This document shows positions 1-9,828 of a DNA stretch of 64,000 nucleotides, piece by piece. The translations under genes were made by a program, and so were the position numbers. The stretch's first letter is position 1; each line of letters opens with the position of its first letter. This DNA is from Lithobates sylvaticus. Taxonomy: Eukaryota > Chordata > Amphibia > Anura > Ranidae. A model generated the notes under the pieces. That model had not been told where the DNA came from and made no database searches. It saw only the letters and a list, made by a program, of their open reading frames with translations. The stretch is from positions 122,531,490-122,595,489 of the forward strand of contig CM053032.1 in NCBI GenBank assembly GCA_028564925.1. Direction: 5' to 3'.

Positions 1-246
1 AATCATTATGTCTCTTCATGACAGGTCTAAATCATAATTACTGGGGGATTAGATTTACGTATGAAAGTAGTATGACATCAGTAAATTTTCTTGATCTAGT
101 AATATACAAGGAAGATAGGCTACTGATGTCGAAAACCTTTTTTTAAAATACCGATAGAAACGGCTACATTCCAACTAAGTGGGCACCATCCAAATTGGCT
201 TAAGGTCATACCAAGGGGACAGTTTCAGCGTATCAGGCGAAACTGT
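1..246 (+). pseudogene. Fragment of an old Penelope-like element RT/linker
   Basis: Conceptual translation reads a stretch resembling the end of a Penelope-like RT: a 'NFLDLVIYKE' block, then 'HHPNWLKVIPRGQFQRIR' and 'RNCT'. The young PLE later in this window has the same order (FLDLELSH, then HYPKWTKNIPKGQFCRLR, then QNCT). The piece is diverged and has at least one frame break. It stops at about 246, where CR1-like sequence begins. It runs off the left edge of the window, so its extent is unknown. It belongs to a different, older PLE lineage than the array at 5336-19682. Confidence 0.72.
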
Positions 247-757
247 ACAAAATTACAAGCTTTAGAGTCTCAGGCTGCTGTTCTGAAAGATCACTGTGTG
301 TTAGAGGCTCAGCCCGAGAGGAGCCTGATCATTGCCGGAGGTAAAGGAGAAGCAGTTTCCACAAAAGGACAACCACTCCTGTTACCAGAGGCAAGGTTTG
401 GAAGGGATGAAGTTCTGAAGGAGTACCAGAGCAAACGCTTCACTAGCCGGGGACGGTGAAGTAAGTAGGAAAGCTTCAGTGGAGACTCATTAAGGAATAC
501 AGCGGGTGGTTGTGAGTAAAGCTTGAAGGAGTACGGAGGCTAGCTGTAAGTGAAGCTTGAAGATAAGTACAGCGGTTAGCTGTGGGTGAAGCTCGAGGGA
601 TTCAGCAGGTTGCTGAGAGTCCAAGAAGTCTAGTGAGATATGGCGAGCTGAGCTTAAAGTGATTGTAACTTTATGTTGTCTACTGGACGCTTGGGTTCGG
701 CACATCACGGATCTGGTGGACAGATTACTGGGAGGTGCTTAAGAAGACCCGGCTGTC
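247..757 (+). other. 5' part of CR1-like LINE ORF1 region
   Basis: One frame from 247 reads a coiled-coil-like run (TKLQALESQAAVLKDH) and then low-complexity sequence. That fits the ORF1 region upstream of the esterase-like domain in CR1-type LINEs. From about 470 to 650 there are three diverged copies of a roughly 35-bp motif containing 'gtgaagctt/gaagctcga'. No intact reading frame remains. Confidence 0.5.
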
Positions 758-1102
758 ATGGTGCACGTTGCCACAAATTACAAAGTCAGAGGCAGATGGA
801 GTGTCCTAAAGAACGATTTTAGGGACTTGGGAGCTAAATTGAGGAAAAGGACCTCCAAGGTAGTATTCTCAGGAATACTATCGGTACCTCGAGCCACACC
901 AGAAAGGCAGATGGAGATTAGGGAAGTAAACAAGTGGCAAAGAAGCTGTTGTATTAAGGAGGGGTTTGGGTTCCTGGAGGACTGGGCCGACTTCTCAGTC
1001 AGTCACCAGTACTATAGAAGGGACAGACTGCACCTAAATGAGGAGGGTGCAGATCTGCTGGGAGTGAAGATGGTCGAAAAGTTAGAGGGGTTTTTAAACT
1101 AG
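758..1102 (+). pseudogene. CR1-like ORF1 SGNH/GDSL esterase-like domain (C-terminal part)
   Basis: The 114-residue open frame reads VHVATNYK near its start, then RTSKVVFSGILSVPRA, then GFGFLEDWADF and a final YRRDRLHLNEEGADLLG. This order (VHVGTND-like block, SKVVFSGILPVP, DGLHLN...G) is typical of the SGNH-fold esterase domain in ORF1 of CR1-type LINEs. The terminal D-x-x-H catalytic block survives as DRLHLN. The N-terminal nucleophile GDS block is not in this frame. ATG 758 is the first Met, not a demonstrated start. It is part of a dead LINE copy. Confidence 0.75.
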
Positions 1103-1231
1103 GCGACGGGGGGAGGGCACAGAGGTAGAGGTAGTCAGTGTGGAACATATTCCAGAGGGAAGTATTCGGGGCATTAGTGGTAGGTTGACTAAAGCACATA
1201 AACCCAAGATAAGTATAGTAACAAGTCCTAG

Positions 1232-2412
1232 TTGCAATCTTGGAAAACACGCAATAAGAGTATAGTATGCGACCGGTCTAAACTACGTGGTATGTTCACC
1301 GATGCCAGGAGCCTGGCGGACAAGATGGGTGAACTAGAGATACTGTTGTTTCAGGAGGACTTAGATTTTGTGGGAATTTCAGAGACCGGTTCAACAGCTT
1401 TCCTGATTGGCTGGCAACCATAAAAAAAGGTATACCCTATATTGCAGGGATAGAGAGGATAAAAAAGGGGGAGGGGTATACCTATATATCAAGAATAATG
1501 TACAAGTGAATGTGAGCAATGACATCACTAAGGGAGCTAGGGAGGAGGTGGAATCCCTATGGGTAGAGCTCCAAAAGGGAAGATTCTAAGGGGAAAATAA
1601 TACTGGGAGTATGCCATAGGCCCCCTAACCTGAGGGAGGAGATGGCTCTCCTATCACAAGTTGGATTAGCAGCAAGGATGGGAAGTGTTATCATAATGGG
1701 GGATTTTAATTATCCAGACATAGACTGGGCGGAGGGAACCATGCATTCGTCTAAGGCTCGCCAATTCCTAAATGTCTTGCAGGACAATTTCATTGTTCAG
1801 ATGGTAGACGCAGCAACTAGAAATAGAAGCGTTACTGGATCTACTGATCTACTGATTATCAACAATACAGACATGATCACGGATGTGGAAACACGGGGCA
1901 ATTTAGTAAACAGCGATCACAGGTCAATTGGCTTCAGTATAAATCACACAAATAGGAAACATAAGGGGAATACAAAGAAACTGAATTTCAAAAGAGCCTT
2001 CTTCCCTAAACTACGAACCTTGCTAGAAGGCATGAATTGGAATAAAATCTTAGGAACAAAGAACACGGAGAAGAGATGGGTTTGCTTTAAGAGCATATTA
2101 AATAAGGGCATTAGCCAATGCATCCCATTGGGTAATACATTTAAAAGAGCGAACAAAGGTCCTGGGTGGCTTAACTCCAATGTAAAAATGCATATAAAAG
2201 CAAAGGAGAAGGTCTTCAAAAAATACAAGGTTGAGGGATCATCATCAGCATTCAGACTTTATAAAGAATGCAACAAGAAATGTAAGGGTGCAATTAGGGT
2301 GGCTAAGATAGAACACAAAAGACACATAGCAGAGGAGAGCAAAAAAAATCCCAAGAAATTCTTTAAGTATGTAAACAGTAAAAAAGGAGGACAGACCATA
2401 TTGGCCCCATAA
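1232..2412 (+). pseudogene. CR1-like ORF2 APE endonuclease and linker, broken
   Basis: Successive frames read TDARSLADKMGELEILL, DLDFVGISET, GGGVYLYIKNNVQV, then IIMGDFNYPDIDW, and later SDHRSIGFSI. These match APE-type endonuclease motifs of CR1/L2 LINEs: the ISET block, the catalytic GDFN and the SDH box. After it the linker before RT reads WLNSNVKMHIKAKEKVFKKYK and KKNPKKFFKYVNSKK. There are frame breaks near 1400, 1590 and 2412, so no functional protein is possible. The frame 1642-2412 (256 residues) is the longest surviving piece. Confidence 0.85.
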
Positions 2413-2976
2413 AGAGTGAAATAGGACATCTGGTTACAAAGGATGGGGAGATGGTGAAGGTATTGAATTTATTCTTCTCCTCAGTCTTCTCAAGAGAATC
2501 TGGGGGCTTCAGTAACCAAAACTGCAGTGTTTATCCTCATGACACATCACAGGAAGCACCTCCATAATTAACAGAGGACAGAATTAAAATTACACTTGGT
2601 AAACTTAACATTAATAAATCACCAGGACCAGATGGCTTGCATCCAAGGGTACTTAGGTAACTCAGTCAAATAATTGCCAGACCATTGTTCCTGATTTTTA
2701 CTAACAGTCTACTGATTGGAATGGTACCAGCTGATTGGAGAAAAGCCAATGTAGCAACAATATTTAAAAAGGGTCCAAAATACATCCCTTGGAATTACAG
2801 ACCAGTTAGCCTAACATTAATAGTATGCAAGCTCTTGGAGGGGATGATAATGGACTATATACAAGATTTTAGTAATGAGAACGGTATCATTAGCAGTAAT
2901 CAGCATTGATTCATGAATAATCATTCTTGCCAAACCAATCTATTAACCTTCTATATGGAGGTGAGTTGCCATCTAG
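2413..2976 (+). pseudogene. CR1-like ORF2 reverse transcriptase, N-terminal half
   Basis: The translation shows LNINKSPGPDGLHPRVL (RT finger block), PADWRKANVATIFKKG, then NYRPVSLTLIVCKLLEGMI, and NQHxFMNNHSCQTNLL. All are characteristic of the CR1/L2 RT. In-frame stops occur at about 2566, 2660 and 2907. The domain is cut at 2976 by the TTAA-flanked insertion and resumes at 4147. Confidence 0.85.
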
Positions 2977-3141
2977 TTAACCACATGCCGACCGGCCATA
3001 GCCAAAAGACAGGGTACAGCGCGGTCGGCTTATTCTGGGTGGACATCCTCCCAGAAACTTGCTCCCGTGAGCCCCCTGGGGTGCGCACTCGGGAACATCC
3101 GCGACTGCCGGGCCCCGAGGACCCGGCGCATGACGGATCAC

Positions 3142-3351
3142 GGTAAACAGCCGCTGATAGTGGCCGTTTACCACGTCATCGCTCCGTCAAATGACGGAGC
3201 AATCACATGTACACAAACCGGCGTCCCATCATGACGCCGGTTTCTCCCTCCCCTCTCTGTACCGATCGGTACAGTGAGAGGGGAGAAGCGGAAAGGGGGA
3301 GAGACGGGACCAGCGCTGTGGGCTGTATGTGTAGTGCCCACAGCGCTGGTC
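3142..3351. repeat. Run of five consecutive hairpins in the TTAA element
   Basis: Five inverted repeats follow one another with little spacing. They are GGTAAAC/GTTTACC (3142-3172), GCTCCGTCA/TGACGGAGC (3181-3200), AAACCGGCGTC/GACGCCGGTTT (3215-3243), CCCCTCTC/GAGAGGGG around the palindrome TGTACCGATCGGTACA (3250-3283), and a perfect 16-bp stem GACCAGCGCTGTGGGC with its complement (3308-3351). The second copy has a comparable run at 53920-54177 with largely different sequences. Confidence 0.85.
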
Positions 3352-3875
3352 AGTGCCTGCAATGTGCAATACACTGCCACCACTGTGCAATACTCTGCAA
3401 CCCATGTGCAATGCTCTGCCCCCACTGTGCAATACTCTGCCAACACTGTGCAATGCTCTGCAACCACTGTGCAATACTCTGCAACCACTGTGCAATACTC
3501 TGCCACCACTGTGCAATGCTCTGCAACCACTGTGCAATGCTCTGCCACCACTGTGCAATGCTCTGCCACCACTGTGCAATGCTCTGCAACCACTGTGCAA
3601 TGCTCTGCCACCACTGTGCAATGCTCTGCAACCACTGTGCAATGCTCTGCCACCACTGTGCAATGCTCTGCCACCACTGTGCAATTCTCTGCCACCACTG
3701 TGCAATACTCTGCCACCACTGTGCAATGCTCTGCCACCACTGTGCAATACTCTACCAATACTGTGCAACACTGCAACACTGCAATACTCTGCCAATACTT
3801 GCCAATACTTGCCAATACTCGCCAATACTCTGCCAATAATCTGCCAATACTCTGCCAATACTCGCCAATACTCTG
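3345..3875. repeat. 21-bp minisatellite followed by a 10-11-bp minisatellite
   Basis: About twenty units of the type CTGCCACCACTGTGCAATGCT (3345-3775) grade into shorter units of the type GCCAATACTC to about 3875. Because 21 is a multiple of three and the unit has no stop in most frames, long open frames (about 200 residues) appear in several frames on both strands. These are artefacts, not genes. Confidence 0.95.
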
Positions 3876-4146
3876 CAATAATTTTTAATAGAAACAAAGA
3901 ATTTATTTTTATTTTTTTTACCGAATTTTCAGTATTTTTTGATTTATAGCGCAAAAAATAAAAAACCCAGCGGTGATTAAATACCACCAAAAGAAAGCTC
4001 TATTTGTGTGAAAAAAAGGACACAAAATTCATTTGGGTACAGTGTTGCATGACTGAGTAATTGTAATTCAAAATGTGAGAGCACCGAAAGCTGAAAATTG
4101 GTCTGGTTAGGAAGGGGGTTTAAGTGCCCAGTGGGTAAGTGGTTAA

Positions 4147-4594
4147 AGGGAGGCCCGTAGACGTGGTGTATCTGGATTTTGCAAAAGCATTTCACACAGT
4201 TCCCCAGAAATGTTTTCTGTACAAAATAGGGTCTGTTGGCATAGACCATAGGTAGAGTACATGGATTGAAATCTAGCTACAAGGGCGAGTTCAGAGGGTG
4301 GTGATAAATGGGGAGTACTCTGAATGGTTAGGGATGGGTAGTGGGGTCCCAAAGGGTTCTGTGCTGGGACCAATCCTATTTAATTTGTTCATAAACAACC
4401 TGGAGGATGGGGTAAACAGTTCAGTCTCTGTATTTGCGCACAATACTAAGCTAAGCAGGGCAATAACTCCTCCACAGGATGTGGAAACCTTGCAAAAAGA
4501 GATGAACAAATTATTGGGGTGGGCAAATACATGGCAAATGAGGGTTAATGTAGAAAAATTTTAAATAATGCATTTGGGTGGCAAAAATATGAAA
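4147..4594 (+). pseudogene. CR1-like ORF2 reverse transcriptase, C-terminal half
   Basis: Continues the RT across the TTAA insertion: GRPVDVVYLDFAKAFHTVP (motif A region, where active copies usually have AFD), GSGVPKGSVLGPILFNLFINNL (motif B) and VSVFAHNTKL (usually FADDTKL). The catalytic aspartates of the FADD box are replaced, and in-frame stops occur around 4252-4276. The LINE then reads MRVNVEKF up to the 8-bp duplication GCAATCTA at 4595-4602, where the hAT element starts. It resumes at 20496. Confidence 0.85.
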
Positions 4595-4602
4595 GCAATC
4601 TA

Positions 4603-5270
4603 CAGGGCCGCCATCAGAAATTTTGGGGCCCCTTACACAGCTTTAGCACTGCCCCCTGACCACCAACTTTCCCCAGGATCCACCTACTGGCCATCCCACC
4701 GAATCCGCTGTGAATTGAGAGGGATAGAATTTACAGCTTACCAATACTTGTGGTGGCTGCATTCATTTTATTTTTTTAGGCTTTTTATTTTCTGTTTTCC
4801 CCTTGTGATCTGGTCAGTAACACACCTGCATTAGAGTGCCCCCACTCTGGATGAAGGAGCAACATAGACACCTTTGGACAGCAGTCTGAGGGGCAGGGGG
4901 AGGGGAGTGTTAGATGGTCTAGCAGATTTAGGTAAACGGAAAAAATAAAACCAAACTCCAACTCACACTTTATAATCAGTTACAGCAAAAATGTATTTTC
5001 CCTTTTGGGATAAAGGTGAATAAATGGAAACTGATTATTGTAAGCACCTCTCCCAGTGTTAAATGTTTTATCTCCAAGACAGCTTGTTCTTTTAAAAAAC
5101 AACTGACTTGCTAGCAGGAACGCCAGGTGAAAATAAAAAAAGTAACCCCCTAAAAGAAAACTAATGCGGCCATCACATCTAAGAATTGGTAAGCTGCTAT
5201 ATAATAAATGTTTGCTTTGGGGTTTAATACTGCTTTAAGTGGATAAAGTTAATAAAGTGTTGTCAGAGGG
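4603..5270. other. Left arm of the non-autonomous hAT element
   Basis: Non-coding. After the terminal inverted repeat it holds unremarkable AT-rich sequence up to the GA microsatellite. I see no gene in it; short open frames are not supported by any motif. Confidence 0.7.
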
Positions 5271-5335
5271 CGGAAGAGAGAGAGCGAGAGAGAGAGGGGA
5301 GAGAGAGAATGGAGAGAGAGAGAGAGAGAAAATAG
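5271..5335. repeat. GA-rich microsatellite, left piece
   Basis: AGAGAGAGAGCGAGAG-type sequence ending in GAGAGAAAATAG (5324-5335). That string recurs at 19683-19694 on the far side of the PLE array, so the microsatellite was split by the array with a 12-bp target duplication. Confidence 0.9.
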
Positions 5336-5990
5336 ACAAAATACAAGTAAAAAAGGCGCTTCAGCACAGATGTATATACCTTTTACATGATCACCAAATA
5401 GTCCAAGGATGGTTATAATATATGTATTAGCATATATATATACTTTAGATGGGTATCGTTTGGCCAGTCAGGGCAGCCTCCCAGGAGAACCAGAGAGCGG
5501 GTTCCAGTGAGCTAAAAATATACAAAAAGAAGGGGGGCGCCTCTGAATATGTGTAACAGAATTCAATTTTATTAAGCAACAATAACCACTCACGTGGAGG
5601 TATATGAAGTCACATTCAGGTCCTGCAGGGAAGTAGGAAATGGCTGCAAGTCCTTAGCACATCCACTTCACTCTTCTTCCAGCTTTTCAGTCACATAAAT
5701 ATAGATGTGGCAGCGCATGGTGGGGAGAAGAGTTTCCAGAAGTCCATCTGCAGATTCCTAGGATAGTCCAGTCTGTGAGAAGGGCATAATAGAGCCCATA
5801 TAGCAGAGCAGGGGTTCCAATGGTAGGGTTCTGGGTGAGGAGGAGGCGTCAATGTCGGGACAGCGCCGGGGGGTCACTCAAGGGGCCGTCAGTCTCGCCA
5901 GGGAGATGTTTAGGGACACGGCCGTGTGCTGCGGTGGCGAGAACGAGGCTTGGAGAGCAAACAGGCGGCGTCGCCCGGCTGTGACGTCAC

Positions 5991-6060
5991 CGGTATGCGA
6001 CGCGTTTCGGGATAGGCTAGCCACTGTAGGGGGGAGTGGCCGCATTCCTTTCTCAAGCAT
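5991..6060 (-). other. Degenerate hammerhead-ribozyme-like motif, copy A
   Basis: The minus strand reads CTTGAGA, a hairpin-forming segment with GCCACT/AGTGGC, then CCGAAACGCGTCGCAT. Hammerhead ribozymes are known in Penelope-like elements, with cores of the form CUGAUGA...CGAAAC. Here the GAAAC side is kept but the CUGAUGA side is not canonical. The same segment occurs at 13253-13320 and 19143-19210. Confidence 0.35.
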
Positions 6061-7099
6061 AGTGAAACAGGGAGCTGGGGGCAGTATATATAGATAAATG
6101 GGAGGGAGAGGGGGCGTGATCAGAACGGAATAATGAGGCACAATGTTAATCACTGGAGCTATATACAAAATTTATACCTATATGGTGGAACGAGGCATAG
6201 TATAAAATAGAGAGAAAGACATAATATATATTTACTATAACTGGGCACTAAAAGGATACTAAAGCACATTATTAAAAAGGGCAATAGTCATTAATAATGG
6301 TTAATATCATATAAGAGACATAGTATGCAGTAATAGATAACAGGATTAAAATCAATGGTCACATTAAATATATATAGAGAAGGAGATTAAATCCATATAT
6401 AAGCAAAGGGGATTAAAATAGGACTAATGGGTGTATGTTATTAAAAACACATCAACAAATATATATAAAAATAAATAATAAAAATAATTAAAAAAATATA
6501 TATATAAAAAATCAATAAAAAATCAAATAAAAAAATCATATATATATATATTAAATATATCCATGTATACATATATACTCATGTTAAGAAGTTCATAAAT
6601 AGACCCTTTTTGAACATGTATTGGGAGTGTTATAAATTAAGTTATTTTAAAATAACCTAATTTAATCCATATTAAAAGAGAGATGAAAATAGTAATATGT
6701 AATAAAGTGTATTGAAGGTATACATATATATATATAAAAGCATATATATATGTAATATATATACTAACGTATTTTAATCAAAAACCAGACATATTTAAGG
6801 GGTGGGGGAAGGGGGGGGGGGGGGGGAGAGATTGGGAACGAAAAGGGGTAGGTGGAAAGAAAGGGGAGGACAAGGTGATGGGAAATAAGGTATATTTAAA
6901 TAATAGGAAAGGGGGGGGGGGGGTTTTGGGGGGAACAGCACACTAATATTAATGTTGATAAACAAATCATCTATAAAGACAGAGCTACTAAAATTCATGA
7001 TACTTACTATGGAGATGCACGAGCCCGCCACCCCCATAAAATGTGAATTTATATATATACATGTGTATATATTGAACGAAACCTATGATAAAAAATTGG

Positions 7100-7261
7100 T
7101 TGGTAAAGATCTATATATAGAGGGTTATTAAAATCATATCATCTACTATAGTGTTAATTTTATCTATATAATGAAAATATGGGGACATAAGGCCAGATTG
7201 TAGAACGGTAGCAGTTTCTATCACTTCATAGCAATTTTACGGTGGCAATATTAAGGCCAGA
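7100..7261 (-). other. 3' UTR start of PLE copy A with duplicated element-end motif
   Basis: Immediately after the ORF2 stop on the minus strand there are two imperfect copies of a 40-bp motif with 'aaggccagatt...aaacggtagcaa' and 'aaggccagattgtagaacggtagcag'. The second overlaps the codons for the protein's last residues (GluIleAlaThrVal). The same arrangement is in copies B and C (12180-12290 and 17912-18020). Confidence 0.6.
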
Positions 7262-8877
7262 TTATAAAACGGTAGCAATTTCTATGCCTTCATTAAGGCC
7301 GCCAGGCGAGAGAACGTCTAAAGTATAGATCCAGAAAGTTTCTCTGGCGCAAAGTCTCTTAAAGCGCTCGGCTTCTGTCATGGAATTTGGAATTTGTTCA
7401 ATAATCCAAACCTGGAGGCCATTAGTGGATTTATCATGATGTTGGGCAAAGTGTCGGGGGACACTATGCATATCTTTACCTCCCTCAATGAGACGCCGGT
7501 GTTGACCAAACCGCTGTCTCAGAGGGCAAATAGTTCGTCCAACGTAAACTAGATCGCACGGACAGATGAGGCCATAAACCACGAAATCTGAGGAGCAATT
7601 GTAAAAATGCTCAATGGGGTAAGTTTTACCTTTACACTTAAAAGATTTTTTACCATGATGGACAAAGGAGCAAGTCTTGCAGCGTGTTTTCTTGCATTGA
7701 AACATACCCGTTAAGGGTATGAGGGTATTTTTGTTGACGGTGGTCTGCATAGTTTGGAGTTTGCTAGGTGCAATTTTGTTTTTTAGGTTGGGTGCCTTTC
7801 GGTATGTAATTTTAGCGGTTGGTGGAAGAATGTTTTTAAGCAGAGGATCTTGTTGGAGGATGTTCCAATGTTTATTTAGAATATTTTCCATTTTTCTGTA
7901 TTGATAATTAAAAGTAGTTAAAAATCTCAAAGAATGGTCTGTATTGTCTCTCACTTTTTTAGCAGGCTTGCCCTTGGAATACAGAGCGCAAGCTTCATCA
8001 ACAAGCTCAGGTGGGTAGTCTTTGTCTGCAAATTTCTTCTTTAGTGGTATACTCAGTTTATCATAGTCAGCATCAAGGGTACAATTCTGTCGGAGACGAC
8101 AGAACTGTCCTTTGGGGATATTTTTTGTCCATTTTGGGTAATGGCAGCTCTTATAGTGCAAAAAGGAATTGCCAGCTGTGGGTTTTGTGTAATTTTTGGC
8201 AATGATGTTCTCGTTGGTATGACTTAACTCTAAATCGAGGAAGGCCAGGCTAATGGGGTCAGAGGCATGTGTGAATGATAAACCATAAGGGTTGGAATTG
8301 CAATGTTCAACAAAAAGAGAAATCAAATCGGGGGTACCGTCCCAAATGACGATTAAATCGTCAATATAGCGACCATAAAATATAATATTGGCAGAGTAGG
8401 GGTTATTTAGCGTAATGTAATTTTTCTCCCAATAGCCCATAGCAAGGTTGGCGTAGGAGGGAGCAAAATTAGCTCCCATGGCTGTCCCTTGAGTCTGCAG
8501 ATAAAAGTCTCCATTAAAATTAAAATAATTGTGTGTAAGACAAAAGTTAGTAGCTTCTAGAATAAAAGCAGCTTGACGCGGATTAATAAGAGGGTCTTGT
8601 GCTAGAAAATACTCTAGCGCTAATAGGCCAAAAGTGTGTGGTATGGATGTATATAACGAGTTCACATCTAAAGACAGCCACCTATATGAGGATTCCCATG
8701 TGTAGGGGGTCAGCAGTTCTAGGAGATGGGTGCCATCTCTAATGTATGATGGCAGCTGTTGGACAATGGCTTGCAAAAATTGATCGATATACTGACTAAA
8801 ACAAGTGGTCACGCTATCCATAGCGGCCACAATGGGTCTACCAGGAGGATTGGTTAAATTTTTGTGAACTTTAGGTA
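7262..8877 (-). pseudogene. PLE ORF2 (RT + GIY-YIG), 5'-truncated, copy A
   Basis: Open on the minus strand from the junction at 8877 to the stop at 7262; the first internal Met is at 8830. It contains SLDVNSLYTSIPH (RT motif A), GTAMGANFAPSYANLAM (motif B), RYIDDLIVIW (YIDD catalytic box) and FLDLELS. A Cys-rich linker follows (CKKTRCKTC, CKGKTYPIEHFYNC). The GIY-YIG nuclease reads VVYGLICPCDLVYVGRT...RQRFGQHRRLIEGG. The protein is the same as copy B over the shared part except where truncated. Loss of the N-terminal RT part makes it non-functional. Confidence 0.9.
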
Positions 8878-9828
8878 GAACACAGATCCCATGTATATGA
8901 AAAACTCAGATCCGAAGCAAAAACCCTAGCTTTAGATATTATTGAGCGGAAAGTTATTGTCCCTATCTCCTGGTTTGAAGTTCTCAAGAAGAATACTAAA
9001 TCAGATGAAGATTATTTAATCAAAACCAAGCTAGGTAAATTTAAAAGAGACCTTGATGACTTCAACTCCAATCGAATTTTCGATTGGAAACAAAAAAACA
9101 ACATATCCCCCCCTTTTAAACCTTTTGCCCCACACCCACCCCATCCCCACCCCTCCCCTGTCGTGTCCCGCCTACCCCCCCCTTCCCAGCCCCCACCCCA
9201 TGACCATACTAAAATACGTCCTACCTTACCCCGTCCCTCTCCTTCATCTTTGTCTATCCCATCTCTTCCCTCATTAATGAGCCTATCCATTCCCTCAAGA
9301 AATCTCCCTAGGTTTCCCCTTAATCACCCCAGCCATATGAAAAGCAGCTACCAAACTATGAAAACCAACAATTTACTCACTGACCTTGGCAAATTTTATA
9401 ATAGGCCGTCCTATGTAAACAAAAATCACAGAACCACTAACCATACACCCACCCCCATACAAAACAGCATGATGGCTTCTATTTCTGACGCCTCACGATC
9501 CAACCATCCATATGTTGAATCTATGGATACTCTACCCATGCTCTTACCTGTAACTAACACCATTGAATACCTCACACCGATTCCTCTAATCGCTAGTATA
9601 TCCACTGAGATACCCGACATGGGTAACACCCCCCTTTTACCCCCTCCTGTATTACCCATCAACATACCCTCATCACACGTTACATGTTCTCCTACACAAA
9701 GTGACCCCATTATTTTTTTAGTCCAAAGTCCTCCTCCAACCAACCGGCGAAAAAGAAAACACGCTGGCGAGGTTGTAGAGGAGGACAAAAATGCAAAAAC
9801 AAACGTACAGAAATCCCGCAAACTGTAA
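8878..9828 (+). CDS. PLE ORF1, 5'-truncated copy B
   Basis: Open for 316 codons from the junction to TAA. The order is: a helical N-terminal part (EHRSHVYEKL, ALDIIERKVIVPISWFEVLKK, KLGKFKRDLDDF), a proline-rich stretch, a Ser/Asn-rich middle, and a basic tail (NRRKRKHAG...NVQKSRKL). I do not recognise a known domain in the N-terminal part. In this copy a run of eight Cs near 9175 keeps the two halves in one frame; copy C has seven. The 3' end overlaps ORF2 in the -1 frame, with a slippery heptamer at 9714-9720. Function unknown; the basic tail would suit nucleic-acid binding, which is inference. Confidence 0.75.
   Translation, partial: EHRSHVYEKLRSEAKTLALDIIERKVIVPISWFEVLKKNTKSDEDYLIKTKLGKFKRDLDDFNSNRIFDWKQKNNISPPFKPFAPHPPHPHPSPVVSRLPPPSQPPPHDHTKIRPTLPRPSPSSLSIPSLPSLMSLSIPSRNLPRFPLNHPSHMKSSYQTMKTNNLLTDLGKFYNRPSYVNKNHRTTNHTPTPIQNSMMASISDASRSNHPYVESMDTLPMLLPVTNTIEYLTPIPLIASISTEIPDMGNTPLLPPPVLPINIPSSHVTCSPTQSDPIIFLVQSPPPTNRRKRKHAGEVVEEDKNAKTNVQKSRKL

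Larger units (their letters stand above)
2981..4142. mobile_element. TTAA-flanked (piggyBac-like) non-autonomous element, copy 1
   Basis: The element is bounded by TTAA on both sides (2977-2980 and 4143-4146) and ends in short inverted repeats (5' CCACATGCC, 3' ...GTAAGTGG). The interrupted LINE sequence rejoins across one TTAA. It has a GC-rich left part with successive hairpins, a 21-bp minisatellite, and an AT-rich right part (3880-4142). The right part is nearly the same as 63330-63553 of the second copy. No transposase is encoded. The TTAA duplication is the basis for the piggyBac superfamily call; the terminal sequence alone would not prove it. Confidence 0.72.
5336..8877 (-). mobile_element. 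PLE copy A, inverted and 5'-truncated
   Basis: Reads on the minus strand from within the RT (8877) to the element's 3' end near 5519. A further 183 bp (5336-5518) match the leader of copy C (13792-13974). That extra piece looks like the start of a following unit cut off at the target. The junction with copy B at 8877/8878 shares about four bases (TAGA). Unlike copy B, copy A retains the segment near 6170-6350 that corresponds to 18857-19024 in copy C. Confidence 0.85.

Noticed and set aside
3168-3990. Several long overlapping open frames rich in Cys-His-Ala or Pro-Leu-Cys on both strands
   Set aside because: They come from the 21-bp tandem repeat, which is open in most frames. There is no domain or codon signal.
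5852-6168. GC-rich frames in the PLE 3' region (also 13144-13460 and 19033-19349)
   Set aside because: Present in all copies but overlapping on both strands, with no recognisable protein. More likely part of the 3' UTR and ribozyme-like region.
7719-8205. Open frames on the opposite strand of PLE ORF2 (also 11266-11752 and 16976-17484)
   Set aside because: Identical in all copies only because the RT gene on the other strand is conserved. No independent motif.
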